A stretch of DNA of 64,000 nucleotides from Flavobacteriales bacterium (GCA_015075325.1 JABTUP010000001.1:1-64000); one strand, 5' to 3'; shown: positions 55,149-63,775, numbered from the stretch's first letter. Made by a program: numbers and translations. Notes: a model not told the origin generated them from the sequence alone.

Positions 55149-55970
55149 ATGTCGAATATCATAAATCCTATTTACTTAAACGAACAAAAAATACTTGAAC
55201 TTAAGCAACAATACGAAGCTGGAGTTCCTTGCAAACACATTGTTCTTCCTAATTTTTTAGACGAGCAATTTGCAACCTCACTTTACGAGAATTTTCCAAA
55301 AATGGATTTGCTAAACGTTAAGCGTAAAAGCATCAACGAAAACAAAAATGAAGACTACCATTTTGAGCGTTTTCATCCTGATTTTTTGAAAATTAAAAAT
55401 GCATTAGCAAACCCTGATTTTATAAAGATTGTAGAAACTATTACAGGTTTAAAAGATTTAGTAACTACCAACGATGCTTTAGGTGCTGGTGTTCATCAAG
55501 GTGCTAACGGGAGTTATGTTGATATTCATATCGACTCCAACTTTAACCCTATGGAAAACCTTTGGAGAAGGTTAAATTTATTGATTTACCTTAACAAAGA
55601 ATGGAAACCAGAATATGGCGGCGATTTAGAATTGTGGGATCAAAAAATGACCAAATGTGTAACCAAAGTTCCTTGCGATTTTAACCGTGCTGTTATCTTT
55701 TTAACCGATGAAACTTCTCCTCACGGATACGGAAAAATTACTGTTCCAGAAGGAGAAACTAGAAAATCGTTTTACACCTACTACTCTACCGTTACCGACA
55801 AAAACTTTAAATACGTTGATTCGCATTTTATTGCTCGACCCGATGATAATTTGGGTAAAAAAATAGCTACATCGGTTAAAGAACCTTTAAAGTTGGCTAT
55901 TAAACGAATTCTAAAAAAAATGGGAATTACTTCACTCGATTTTCAAGATAAAAACAAAAAGAAGTTTTAG
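55149..55970 (+). CDS. 2OG-Fe(II) oxygenase (prolyl-hydroxylase-like)
   Basis: A 273-residue cytosolic oxygenase. The HxD metal motif is in YVDIHIDSNFN, the distal His in ETSPHGYGKI, and the 2-oxoglutarate-binding Arg in GETRKSFYTYYST. The Lys-rich C-terminus has no further domain. Characterised relatives hydroxylate proline or small molecules, and the substrate is unknown here. It is preceded by the duplicated promoter module. Confidence 0.85.
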   Translation: MSNIINPIYLNEQKILELKQQYEAGVPCKHIVLPNFLDEQFATSLYENFPKMDLLNVKRKSINENKNEDYHFERFHPDFLKIKNALANPDFIKIVETITGLKDLVTTNDALGAGVHQGANGSYVDIHIDSNFNPMENLWRRLNLLIYLNKEWKPEYGGDLELWDQKMTKCVTKVPCDFNRAVIFLTDETSPHGYGKITVPEGETRKSFYTYYSTVTDKNFKYVDSHFIARPDDNLGKKIATSVKEPLKLAIKRILKKMGITSLDFQDKNKKKF

Positions 55971-55979
55971 GTCGAGGTT

Positions 55980-56012
55980 GGAAGATAGAAGATAGAAGTT
56001 AGAAGTTAGATG
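55980..56012. repeat. Heptamer array upstream of the ABC exporter
   Basis: GAAGATA, GAAGATA, GAAGTTA, GAAGTTA and looser 7-bp units fill part of the spacer before 56088, another array of the type found at 29791 and 37440. Confidence 0.7.
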
Positions 56013-56087
56013 GCAGGAAGTAACTAAACAAAAAAAAAACAATACTCATCACACCAAACACCAAACACTAAATACAATACACAAAAA

Positions 56088-57875
56088 ATGGCAAGAAAGA
56101 AAAGGCAAAATCCATTCTCGAAAGAAGCAATAAAAAAATCGTTACGCGTTTTTCAATTTATAAAACCATTTAAAGTTCCTTTTATCATTGGGTTTATTGT
56201 TCTGTTAGTTTCAACTGTTGCCATGTTGGCTTTTCCTCGAATTTTAGGAAATTTAATGGATGCGGCAAAAAGTTCATCCGACCAAGAAGTTAATTATTTT
56301 ATTCAACTGCTTATCGGATTATTCTTTGTTATTGGAATTTCGGCATTTCTTCGAATATATTTATTTGGTATTGTTGCCCACAAATCGCTAGCATTACTAA
56401 AAAATAAAACTTACGAACACTTGATCTCTTCACCCATGAGCTTTTTCTCGCAACGAAGAGTTGGTGAATTAAGCAGTAGAATTAGTGCTGATATTTCGCT
56501 ATTGCAAGAAACTTTTACCATTACCATTGCTGAACTCATTCGCCAAATAATTACCATTCCTGTGGGTTTATTTTTCTTGTTTTATATTTCAAGTAGATTA
56601 ACCCTTTTTATTGTTGCAGTTATTCCAATTATTGCTTTAATAGGCGTATTTTTTGGAAAGTTTATTAAAAAATTATCAGTTACTGCCCAAGACGACATTA
56701 CGGAATCAAATAAAGTAGTTGACGAAACATTACACGGAATTGCTAGTGTTAAAGCTTATGCTAATGAATTTTTCGAATTGGTTCGTTACAAAAGAAGCAT
56801 CGACCAATCGGTTGCCACTTCTATAAAAAGAGCCAAATGGAGAGGTTTATTTATTGGTGTAATTATGTTTGTTGCAGGTTCTGCTTTAATGGCAATTGTT
56901 TGGTATGGTTTACACATGGTTCAATTAAACGAGGCCGACCCAACCAAAGGAATTACCATCGGTGAATTGTTGCAATTTGCTTTGTATGCAGCATTTATTG
57001 GTGTTTCGTTTGGAGGAACAGCCGAATTGTTTTCTCAGCTTCAAAAATCGATTGGAGCAACCGAAAGCCTGATGGATATTTTGGAAGAAAATACCGAAGA
57101 CATTGCTCTAACTAAGCCAAACGAAATTAAAATTGAAGGAAATTTATCTTTCAAAAATGTAAATTTTTCTTACCCTTCCAGAAGAGATATTGAAGTATTG
57201 AAAGACATCTCTTTTGATGTAGAAAAAGGAAAGTTACTGGCATTTGTTGGTCCTTCTGGCTCAGGTAAATCGACCATTGCTGCATTAATTTTTGGGTTTT
57301 ACAAACCAAATGAAGGAGAAGTTTTAATCGATTACAAAAATTTAAGCGAATATCATTTATCAGAAATTAGAAGTCAAATGGCGTTAGTGCCACAAGAAGT
57401 TATGCTTTTTGGAGGAACAATAAAAGAAAATATTGAATACGGAAAACCAGGTGCAAGCGACGATGAAATTTTTGAAGCAGCAAAACAAGCCAATGCACTT
57501 GAATTTATTGAAAACTTTCCTGATAAATTTGAAACCATTGTTGGCGATAGAGGTATTCAATTAAGTGGCGGACAAAAACAACGTGTTGCCATTGCTCGTG
57601 CTATTTTAAGAAACCCTTCTATTTTGGTATTAGATGAGGCAACAAGTGCTTTAGACTCAGAAAACGAACGTTTGGTTCAAGAAGCCTTAGAACGCTTAAT
57701 GAAAGGTAGAACTTCGATTGTTATTGCTCACCGATTATCAACCATTAAAAATGCTGATTCAATAATTGTGTTAGATAATGGAAAAATTAAAGAAAAAGGT
57801 ACTCACGTCGAATTACTCAAAAAAGACGACGGTATTTATAAGAACCTTAGCACAATACAATTAGCAGCAGTATAA
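56088..57875 (+). CDS. ABC exporter with fused ATPase (MsbA-like)
   Basis: A 595-residue half-transporter. Six TM helices (residues about 30-330) precede an ATPase domain: Walker A VGPSGSGKST, signature LSGGQKQR, Walker B SILVLDEATS and the switch His in IAHRLSTI. It dimerises to export a lipid or peptide. The MsbA-like assignment is by architecture. It lies 13 bp before an aldo/keto reductase on the same strand. Confidence 0.93.
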   Translation: MARKKRQNPFSKEAIKKSLRVFQFIKPFKVPFIIGFIVLLVSTVAMLAFPRILGNLMDAAKSSSDQEVNYFIQLLIGLFFVIGISAFLRIYLFGIVAHKSLALLKNKTYEHLISSPMSFFSQRRVGELSSRISADISLLQETFTITIAELIRQIITIPVGLFFLFYISSRLTLFIVAVIPIIALIGVFFGKFIKKLSVTAQDDITESNKVVDETLHGIASVKAYANEFFELVRYKRSIDQSVATSIKRAKWRGLFIGVIMFVAGSALMAIVWYGLHMVQLNEADPTKGITIGELLQFALYAAFIGVSFGGTAELFSQLQKSIGATESLMDILEENTEDIALTKPNEIKIEGNLSFKNVNFSYPSRRDIEVLKDISFDVEKGKLLAFVGPSGSGKSTIAALIFGFYKPNEGEVLIDYKNLSEYHLSEIRSQMALVPQEVMLFGGTIKENIEYGKPGASDDEIFEAAKQANALEFIENFPDKFETIVGDRGIQLSGGQKQRVAIARAILRNPSILVLDEATSALDSENERLVQEALERLMKGRTSIVIAHRLSTIKNADSIIVLDNGKIKEKGTHVELLKKDDGIYKNLSTIQLAAV

Positions 57876-57888
57876 CTCATTTAAAAAT

Positions 57889-58884
57889 ATGGAATATAGA
57901 AGATTAGGAAAATCGGGTTTACAATTAAGCGAATTATCTCTTGGTAGTTGGTTAACTTTTGGCAAACAAATAGAAAACAACACTGCCGAAGATTTGATGA
58001 AAATAGCTTACGATAATGGCGTAAACTTTTTCGATAATGCTGAAATTTATGCTCGTGGCGAATCAGAAAAAGTAATGGGCAAAGTGCTAAAGAAAATGAA
58101 ATGGGATAGAGATTCGTACACTGTTTCGAGTAAAGTATTTTTTGGTTTTAGAGGAACAGAAAACACTAAACCCAACCAAAACGGTTTGAGTAGAAAACAC
58201 GTTTTTGAAGCTTGCAACCAAGCCTTAGAGCGATTAAAAGTTGATTACTTAGACCTATATTTTTGTCACCGACCAGATAAAAACACGCCAATTGAAGAAA
58301 CTGTTTGGGCAATGCACAACCTTATTACTCAGGGCAAAGTGTTATATTGGGGAACATCAGAATGGAGTGCTCAAGAAATAATGGAAGCACACATGGTTGC
58401 CAAGCAACATCATTTAATTGGACCAACCATGGAACAACCTCAATACAACATGCTTACTCGCCAAAAGGTTGAAGTAGAATTTTCTCAAATCTACAAAACC
58501 GTTGGACTAGGAACAACCATTTGGTCGCCACTAGCTTCGGGTGTTTTAACAGGAAAATACAACCAAAATAAAGACCCAAAAGGCACTCGTTTAAACATGG
58601 AAGGCATGGATTGGTTAAAGAAAAGTGTACTTGAAAAAGAAAACATAAAAAAAGCCGAAAAGCTAACAGCTTTAGCTAAAGATTTAGGAATATCCTTACC
58701 CGTTTTAGCCATTGCCTGGTGTTTAAAAAACAATAATGTTAGCACTGTAATACTTGGAGCAAGCAAAACAGCTCAACTAAAAGAAAACTTTAAAGCATCG
58801 GAAGCTAAAACCAAGCTTACTGATGATGTAATGGAGCAAATTGAAAAGATTTTAAATAACACTCCGGTTAAACCAACATTCTAA
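57889..58884 (+). CDS. Aldo/keto reductase (YghZ/Kvbeta-like)
   Basis: A 331-residue TIM-barrel NADPH-dependent reductase. It has the catalytic Asp/Tyr pair in FFDNAEIYARGESE, Lys in VSSKVFFGF and His in DLYFCHRPDKNTP. The sequence is closest in pattern to K+-channel beta-subunit-like reductases (LTRQKVEVEFSQIYKTVGLG, STVILGASKTAQL). The substrate is unknown. Confidence 0.92.
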   Translation: MEYRRLGKSGLQLSELSLGSWLTFGKQIENNTAEDLMKIAYDNGVNFFDNAEIYARGESEKVMGKVLKKMKWDRDSYTVSSKVFFGFRGTENTKPNQNGLSRKHVFEACNQALERLKVDYLDLYFCHRPDKNTPIEETVWAMHNLITQGKVLYWGTSEWSAQEIMEAHMVAKQHHLIGPTMEQPQYNMLTRQKVEVEFSQIYKTVGLGTTIWSPLASGVLTGKYNQNKDPKGTRLNMEGMDWLKKSVLEKENIKKAEKLTALAKDLGISLPVLAIAWCLKNNNVSTVILGASKTAQLKENFKASEAKTKLTDDVMEQIEKILNNTPVKPTF

Positions 58885-58910
58885 AAAAGTTGTATAATTT
58901 TGAACTTGAA

Positions 58911-58966
58911 TTGGGGAATTAACTCATTTGTGCCTAGCGTTCCGCAATGCTGCGGGAAGGTGGTTA
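58911..58966 (+). other. tRNA-Ala 5'-half-like fragment with a substitute hairpin
   Basis: TTGGGGAATTAACTCATTTG copies the acceptor 5' strand and the start of the D-arm of the adjacent tRNA-Ala. The anticodon arm is replaced by TTCCGCA-ATGC-TGCGGGAA, followed by GGTGGT as in the tRNA variable region, and the T-arm is absent. It is therefore a fragment of a tRNA-like copy, upstream of the intact tRNA gene. Confidence 0.7.
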
Positions 58967-59003
58967 AATTTAATCCTCGTTCTTTTGTTATTGTATATTT
59001 ATT

Positions 59004-59077
59004 GGGGAATTAGCTCATTTGGCTAGAGCGCTTGCCTGGCAGGCAAGAGGTGGTCGGTTCGATTCCGATATTCTCCA
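59004..59077 (+). tRNA. tRNA-Ala (anticodon GGC)
   Basis: The 5' acceptor strand GGGGAAT pairs with ATTCTCC (one G-T pair), followed by the discriminator A. The D-arm is AGCTCATTTGGCTAGAGC, the anticodon loop CTGGCAG gives anticodon GGC in a CTTGC/GCAAG stem, and the T-arm is TCGGTTCGATTCCGA. CCA is not encoded beyond the A. It is complete, unlike the two fragments on either side. Confidence 0.95.
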
Positions 59078-59084
59078 CAACTAG

Positions 59085-59115
59085 AAAGCATCCGTCTGCT
59101 GACAGATGCTTTTTG
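59085..59115 (+). terminator. Terminator of tRNA-Ala
   Basis: GCATCCGTC (59088-59096) pairs with GACAGATGC (59101-59109) with one mismatch around TGCT, followed by TTTTT. A variant copy lies at 59429-59459. Confidence 0.85.
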
Positions 59116-59129
59116 CTTTTGTTAAAATT

Positions 59130-59369
59130 ATGTACTTTGTCTATATCCTATATTCTTCCAATATCGACAAATATTATATTGGTCAAACTGAGAATATAAA
59201 ACGGAGACTAGCTGAACATAATTCTAAAAGAAATCTTGGTGCTTCCGATTGGCAGATAAAGTATGTTGAAAGTTTTGAAAACAGAAGTGATGCTGTTAAA
59301 AGAGAGACTGAAATAAAAGCTAAGAAAAGAAGAACTTACCTTGAATGGTTAATTTCCAACAATGTATAG
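59130..59369 (+). CDS. GIY-YIG nuclease family protein in tRNA-Ala duplication
   Basis: A 79-residue single-domain protein. MYFVYILYSS and YYIGQTENIKRRLAEHN carry the GIY-YIG core (the Y-V-Y and Y-I-G pairs and the catalytic Arg). A lysine/arginine-rich segment (VKRETEIKAKKRRTYLEW) includes the conserved Glu. This UvrC N-terminal-like family is often near tRNA genes in Bacteroidota. I start at ATG 59130 because the frame upstream runs through the terminator hairpin. Downstream, the stop abuts a copy of the tRNA 3' half. Confidence 0.88.
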   Translation: MYFVYILYSSNIDKYYIGQTENIKRRLAEHNSKRNLGASDWQIKYVESFENRSDAVKRETEIKAKKRRTYLEWLISNNV

Positions 59370-59459
59370 AGCGTCCCGCAGCATTGCGGGAAGGTGGTCG
59401 GTTCGATTCCGATATTCTCCACAACTAGAAAGCATTCGTTATTTTACGGATGCTTTTTT
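59370..59459 (+). other. tRNA-Ala 3'-half-like fragment plus duplicated terminator
   Basis: 44 bp (59392-59435) are identical to 59048-59091, covering the tRNA-Ala variable region, T-arm, acceptor 3' strand and the start of the terminator. The bases before them are GAGCG and a hairpin TCCCGCA-GCAT-TGCGGGA in place of the anticodon arm. A complete hairpin terminator follows (GCATTCGT/ACGGATGC, 59432-59453). The 5' acceptor strand is missing, so it cannot fold as a tRNA. Confidence 0.75.
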
Positions 59460-59461
59460 GT

Positions 59462-59530
59462 TTTCACCCCTCTTTATCTCCCCTCTAGAGGGGAGAATTT
59501 CCTCCCTTGAGGGAGGATAAAGGTGGATGA
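59462..59530. repeat. Palindromic repeat related to the 1.43-1.55 kb element
   Basis: Palindromic blocks CTCCCCTCTAGAGGGGAG and CCTCCCTTGAGGGAGG follow CACCCCTCTT. The same CCTCCC/GGGAGG palindrome and CACCC/GGGTGA ends occur in the core of the element at 1431-1546. It lies between the tRNA fragment and the next gene. Confidence 0.6.
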
Positions 59531-59614
59531 TAAATTAAAATTTAATCGTATCAACTAACTTTCATCTCTAGTTAATTTCATTTTTTGTTTATTTTCACAA
59601 AAAAATTACACATG

Positions 59615-60754
59615 ATGAGTAAAATAATTGTTTTAGGTTCAGGTATGGTTGGGAGTGCAATGGCTATTGATTTAGCTAAAAAACACACCGTGACGCTAAC
59701 CGACAGAAGCCAGCAGGTATTGGATAAGGTAAAAGCAAAATGCCCAAGTTTAACAACCGCTGTTTTAGATGTTACAAATGTTGATTTATTAAAATCGACC
59801 ATAAAACAACACGATTTGGTGGTTTGTGCTGTTCCAGGATTTTTAGGTTTTAACACCTTAAAAGCAATTATTGAAGCAGAGAAAGATGTAATTGATATTT
59901 CTTTTTTTCCTGAAAACTCATTAGAATTAGATGCTTTAGCAAAACAAAAAAATGTTACTGCAATAGTTGATTGTGGTGTTGCTCCAGGTATGGACAACAT
60001 TATTTTAGGATATTACAACGAAAAACTTAAACTAAACTTCTTTGAGTGTTTGGTTGGTGGTTTGCCAAAAGTAAAAAAATGGCCATTTTGCTACAAAGCA
60101 CCTTTTTCACCAATTGATGTAATTGAGGAATATACTCGTCCTGCACGTTATGTAGAAAACGGACATGTGGTAATAAAAGAAGCTTTAACCGATTGCGAAT
60201 ACATTGAATTTGATAAAGTAGGCACATTAGAATCGTTCAACAGTGATGGTTTACGTTCTATTATTTTTACCATGCCTCATATTAAAGACATGAAGGAAAA
60301 AACCTTGCGTTATCCTGGGCATGTGGAATATGTAAAAGTGTTGAAAGAAAGTGGTTTCTTTAGTAGCGAAGCCATTGAAGTAAATGGGCAGAAAATTGCT
60401 CCACTCGATTTTACCAGCAAAGTATTGTTTAACGAATGGAAGTTGGGCGAAACTGAAGAAGAATTAACTGTAATGCGAGTGACCGTTAAAGGCACTAATA
60501 CACAAGGCAAAGAAGAAACTGTAGTTTACAATTTACATGATGAGTTTTGCACTAAAACCAATACCTCATCGATGGCACGAACAACAGGCTATACAGCTAC
60601 CGCTGCTGCAAATCTATTTTTAGAAGGTTTGTTTACCGAAAAAGGAGTTTTTCCACCAGAATTGGTTGGAAAACACGAAGCTTGTTTTAACTATTTCATG
60701 AAGTATTTGGAGGAAAGAGGTGTGGTTTATACTAAGACTAGTTCTATTAGCTAA
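59615..60754 (+). CDS. Saccharopine dehydrogenase-like / lysine 6-dehydrogenase family
   Basis: About 379 residues. The N-terminal Rossmann fold begins KIIVLGSGMVGSAMAIDLA (GxGxxG), and VICAVPGFLGFNTLK-type text and ALVDCGVAPGMDNI-like text (here AIVDCGVAPGMDNII) match the saccharopine dehydrogenase NADP-binding family. The C-terminal half is the catalytic/dimerisation domain (TSSMARTTGYTATAAANLFL). I start at MSKIIVLG, preferring this to in-frame starts up to 10 codons upstream. The exact substrate is not clear. Confidence 0.85.
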   Translation: MSKIIVLGSGMVGSAMAIDLAKKHTVTLTDRSQQVLDKVKAKCPSLTTAVLDVTNVDLLKSTIKQHDLVVCAVPGFLGFNTLKAIIEAEKDVIDISFFPENSLELDALAKQKNVTAIVDCGVAPGMDNIILGYYNEKLKLNFFECLVGGLPKVKKWPFCYKAPFSPIDVIEEYTRPARYVENGHVVIKEALTDCEYIEFDKVGTLESFNSDGLRSIIFTMPHIKDMKEKTLRYPGHVEYVKVLKESGFFSSEAIEVNGQKIAPLDFTSKVLFNEWKLGETEEELTVMRVTVKGTNTQGKEETVVYNLHDEFCTKTNTSSMARTTGYTATAAANLFLEGLFTEKGVFPPELVGKHEACFNYFMKYLEERGVVYTKTSSIS

Positions 60755-60795
60755 CTTGTTTTTATATTTTTTAGATTAACTTCATTCTTCACTTC

Positions 60796-61527
60796 CTAAT
60801 CTTTTATACATCTTATAGAAAACCCATTGTTAGTATTTGATTTTTCTCTATTAATATTATTTGAATTGAGAATAATTCTTGTTAAAGATTCATTCGCATT
60901 ATAAATACTTGAAGACCAAAACACTGCACTCCAATATGGCGAAGTGAAATTATAATTAATATCCCTACTACCTCCAGGCAGAGCGGAAAAACCTGTTTCA
61001 TTTGTCCCATCATTATTCAACCATAAAGTGCTAATAGCTTTCATTTTACCACCGGCAATATAACTTTCCGCAGCCAAACTGCCTAAAGTGTCCATATTTG
61101 AGTTAGCATCTATAAACCTAATTAATTCTGACCACTCCGCATCACTTGGCACATGCCATCCACATGGACATAAGTTTCTTGAATCTGAAACTGCAAACCA
61201 ATTATATAATTTCCCATATACTGATTCAAAATTACTAACATTCATGTTCCAACACCAAGCACCTATTGTCGATGAATTCCAACTCAGGCTATCAGTTAAG
61301 TTAGGTATTGAATCTCCATTACAATATCTAGTAGTACGTAAATTTTCTGCTATCCATATTTGTGTGCCAATTGTTACAGTAATATATGAGTTTCCATCTA
61401 TATCAGTAACTATACCAGTTGATGGTACTATTGGATTATTACTAGATGAAGGAGTTGGTGATGACGATGGAGTACAGGCAGAAATAATTAAGACAGCAAT
61501 AAATACGCTTTTTAAAAATATTTTCAT
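60796..61527 (-). CDS. Lipoprotein with FISUMP (Fibrobacter paralogous) domain
   Basis: A 243-residue lipoprotein: lipobox LIISAC, a Ser/Pro-rich linker, then a FISUMP domain (VTIGTQIWIAENLRTTRYCN, CGWHVPSDAEWSELI, ALPGGSRDINYNF, ending NNGFSIRCIKD). Function of this domain is unknown. It is surface-associated in several Bacteroidota and Fibrobacteres. It is read towards the saccharopine dehydrogenase gene and lies divergent from higBA. Confidence 0.88.
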   Translation of the reverse strand: MKIFLKSVFIAVLIISACTPSSSPTPSSSNNPIVPSTGIVTDIDGNSYITVTIGTQIWIAENLRTTRYCNGDSIPNLTDSLSWNSSTIGAWCWNMNVSNFESVYGKLYNWFAVSDSRNLCPCGWHVPSDAEWSELIRFIDANSNMDTLGSLAAESYIAGGKMKAISTLWLNNDGTNETGFSALPGGSRDINYNFTSPYWSAVFWSSSIYNANESLTRIILNSNNINREKSNTNNGFSIRCIKD

Positions 61528-61675
61528 CTTTTAGAATTTAAGCTATTGTAAATGTAAGAAAGATAATCATTTTATAATCAGTACTTATAGGATTTAAAAA
61601 TAGATTCATGCTTACGCAGGAATGATAAAATAAAAGCAATATTATAAATTAAAGCAACAAAAAATAAATTTTAAC

Positions 61676-61710
61676 AAAAGTTCTCGATTTGAGAACTTTT
61701 AGTATTTTTG
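61676..61710 (+). promoter_or_regulatory. higBA promoter and palindromic operator
   Basis: AAAAGTTCTC (61676-61685) and GAGAACTTTT (61691-61700) form a perfect 10-bp inverted repeat with five bases between. The -7-like TATTTTTG (61703-61710, TAnnTTTG) follows after two bases and the toxin ATG lies 16 bp further. HigA, or the complex, is expected to bind here for autoregulation. Confidence 0.7.
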
Positions 61711-61725
61711 TACTAACATATTTTA

Positions 61726-62022
61726 ATGGAACGAATATTTTCAAAAAGTACTCTACGCGAATATTGGGTAAAACATCCTGATACTGAACAATATTTAAAA
61801 ACATGGTACGACACCGTAATGAGCTCTGTTTGGAAAACGCCAAATGATGTAAAAAAAACGTATGCAAATGCAAGTATCTTAAAAGACAGTAGAATAGTTT
61901 TTAACATCAAAGGAAATGATTACCGACTCATTGTTAAATTTAATTTTGATAAACAATGGGCTTTTATAAAGTTTATCGGCACACATGTAGAATATGATAA
62001 AATTGATGCAAACACCATATAA
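61726..62022 (+). CDS. higB: HigB-type mRNA interferase toxin
   Basis: A 98-residue RelE/HigB-fold toxin, with DSRIVFNIKGNDYRLIVKF and FIKFIGTHVEYDKID typical of the HigB_toxin family, which cleaves mRNA on the ribosome. It precedes the antitoxin, the usual order for hig. Its stop lies 10 bp before the chosen antitoxin start. Confidence 0.93.
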   Translation: MERIFSKSTLREYWVKHPDTEQYLKTWYDTVMSSVWKTPNDVKKTYANASILKDSRIVFNIKGNDYRLIVKFNFDKQWAFIKFIGTHVEYDKIDANTI

Positions 62023-62032
62023 ACAAACAGAC

Positions 62033-62398
62033 ATGAACATTAAATTAATTAAAACCGAATCAGACTATCGAGATGCATTGAACCGACTCGAACAAGTTTT
62101 TGATGCAAAAATTGGTACAGCAGAAAGTGATGAGGCTGATATATTAGCATTGATAATTGACGAATACGAGAAAAAACATTATGCTATTGAAGCCCCTGAC
62201 CCCATTGAAGCCATAAAAATAAGAATGCAAGAAATGCAGTTAAAACAAGTTGATTTAATTAACGAAATTGGCGGAAAAAGTAGAGTTTCTGAAGTACTCA
62301 ATCGAAAAAGAAAATTAACCGTTGAAATGATTCGTAAACTGGCTCAAAAACTTAACCTTTCTGCGGAGCTACTTGTTATAGATTATAAGCTTAATTAG
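62033..62398 (+). CDS. higA: HigA-type antitoxin
   Basis: A 121-residue antitoxin. The N-terminus is acidic (YRDALNRLEQVFDAK onwards) and the C-terminal HTH is Xre/Cro-like (MQLKQVDLINEIGGKSRVSE, VEMIRKLAQKLNLSAELL). The ATG at 62033 (MNIKLIKTES) starts after the toxin stop. An earlier in-frame start overlapping higB is possible. It neutralises HigB and represses the operon. It overlaps the convergent aldehyde dehydrogenase by 8 bp. Confidence 0.92.
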   Translation: MNIKLIKTESDYRDALNRLEQVFDAKIGTAESDEADILALIIDEYEKKHYAIEAPDPIEAIKIRMQEMQLKQVDLINEIGGKSRVSEVLNRKRKLTVEMIRKLAQKLNLSAELLVIDYKLN

Positions 62399-63770
62399 TC
62401 CTCATCACCACCAACTTGTCTTGTAACATTTCGTTAATGGTGTATTGTATCCCGCCAACTCCAATACCAGATTCTTTTCTACCACCAAAAGGCATCCAAT
62501 CTACCCGAAAAGCAGTATGGTCGTTTATCATTACTGCGGCAGCATTTAATTGTTTGGTTATAGCAAATGCTTTGTCAATATTTTTTGTAAAAACAGCTGC
62601 TTGGAAAGCAAAAGGTAATGCGTTGGCTTGTTTAATTGCATCTTCAACAACTGAATAAGTATAGAGACATATTACTGGTCCAAAAATTTCCTGAGTAGAA
62701 ACAAGTGAATTTTTATTTGGATTCAACAAAATAGTTGGTTCAAAACAAGTTTCTGAAATTCGTTTTCCTCCACATAGCAATTTAGCTCCTTCGCTAACAG
62801 CTTCGCTTATCCATGTTTCAATTCTATCTACTTCTTTAGAAAGAATAAGTGGACCTACTTGAGTTTGTTCATTTAATGGATTTCCAACAATTAGTTTCTT
62901 TGCTTCTGCAACTAGTTTATCTGCAACTTCATTCAATATTTTTTGATGAACAAAAACACGTTGAACAGAAACACAAACTTGTCCAGCATGGTAAAATCCG
63001 CCTTTTACAATTGCAGGAATTAACTCTTTTATATCTGCATCTTGTTCAACTATTACTGGAGCTAAACCGCCATGTTCTAAAGCAATTCTAGTTCCTGCTG
63101 CAATTTTACTTCTTAAATGCCAACCAACTTTTGCAGAGCCTATAAAAGTTAAGTAAGCTACTCGTTTATCAGTAGCAAGTTTTTCAGCCAAACCATCTTC
63201 ACAAATCAACACTTGAGCCCAATTTTCAGGTAAACCAGCTTCTTCAAGTAAGTTAATAAACTTTATACATGATAAAGGAGTTGTTAAAGCTGGTTTAACA
63301 ATAACAGGACAACCAGCTGCAACAGCAGTTGCAACCTGATGAACAATTAAATTAAACGGATGGTTAAATGCACTAATAGCTACTACTACACCAATCGGTT
63401 CTTTTGTTGTAAAAGCCAACCGATTTTCTGACGATGGTGTTAACCCCATGGGTATTTGTTCGCCATGCAACTGCAATATGGCTTGAGCAGCTAATTTCAC
63501 TCCGTTGATGGCTCTTAAAATTTCTACTTTCGAATCCTGATAAGGTTTTCCTCCTTCTTGAGTAGCTAATTTTACTATTTCTTCTTGTTGTTTGGTTATT
63601 AATACAACCAATTTTTCAAGAATTTCGATGCGTTGATATGCTGGTATACCATGAGGTTGGTATTGGTGTAAATTGCTTGCTTTCGACAATGCATTTTCTA
63701 TATCAGCAGCAGTGTTAAATGGAATTTCTTTTAACAACAAATTATCGAATGGACAACAAACTTTGAGCAT
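62391..63770 (-). CDS. Aldehyde dehydrogenase family protein
   Basis: A 459-residue NAD(P)+-dependent enzyme. It has the Asn in ISAFNHPFNLI, the Glu/Gly in LEHGGLAPVIV and the catalytic Cys in YHAGQVCVSVQRV, followed by the GPVICLYTY and FGGRKESGIGVGG signatures. It is slightly shorter than many ALDHs and resembles lactaldehyde/glyceraldehyde-phosphate (non-phosphorylating)-type members. Substrate is unknown. The stop of the upstream alpha/beta hydrolase is 5 bp before its start. Confidence 0.93.
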   Translation of the reverse strand: MLKVCCPFDNLLLKEIPFNTAADIENALSKASNLHQYQPHGIPAYQRIEILEKLVVLITKQQEEIVKLATQEGGKPYQDSKVEILRAINGVKLAAQAILQLHGEQIPMGLTPSSENRLAFTTKEPIGVVVAISAFNHPFNLIVHQVATAVAAGCPVIVKPALTTPLSCIKFINLLEEAGLPENWAQVLICEDGLAEKLATDKRVAYLTFIGSAKVGWHLRSKIAAGTRIALEHGGLAPVIVEQDADIKELIPAIVKGGFYHAGQVCVSVQRVFVHQKILNEVADKLVAEAKKLIVGNPLNEQTQVGPLILSKEVDRIETWISEAVSEGAKLLCGGKRISETCFEPTILLNPNKNSLVSTQEIFGPVICLYTYSVVEDAIKQANALPFAFQAAVFTKNIDKAFAITKQLNAAAVMINDHTAFRVDWMPFGGRKESGIGVGGIQYTINEMLQDKLVVMRTN

Positions 63771-63775
63771 AGCTG

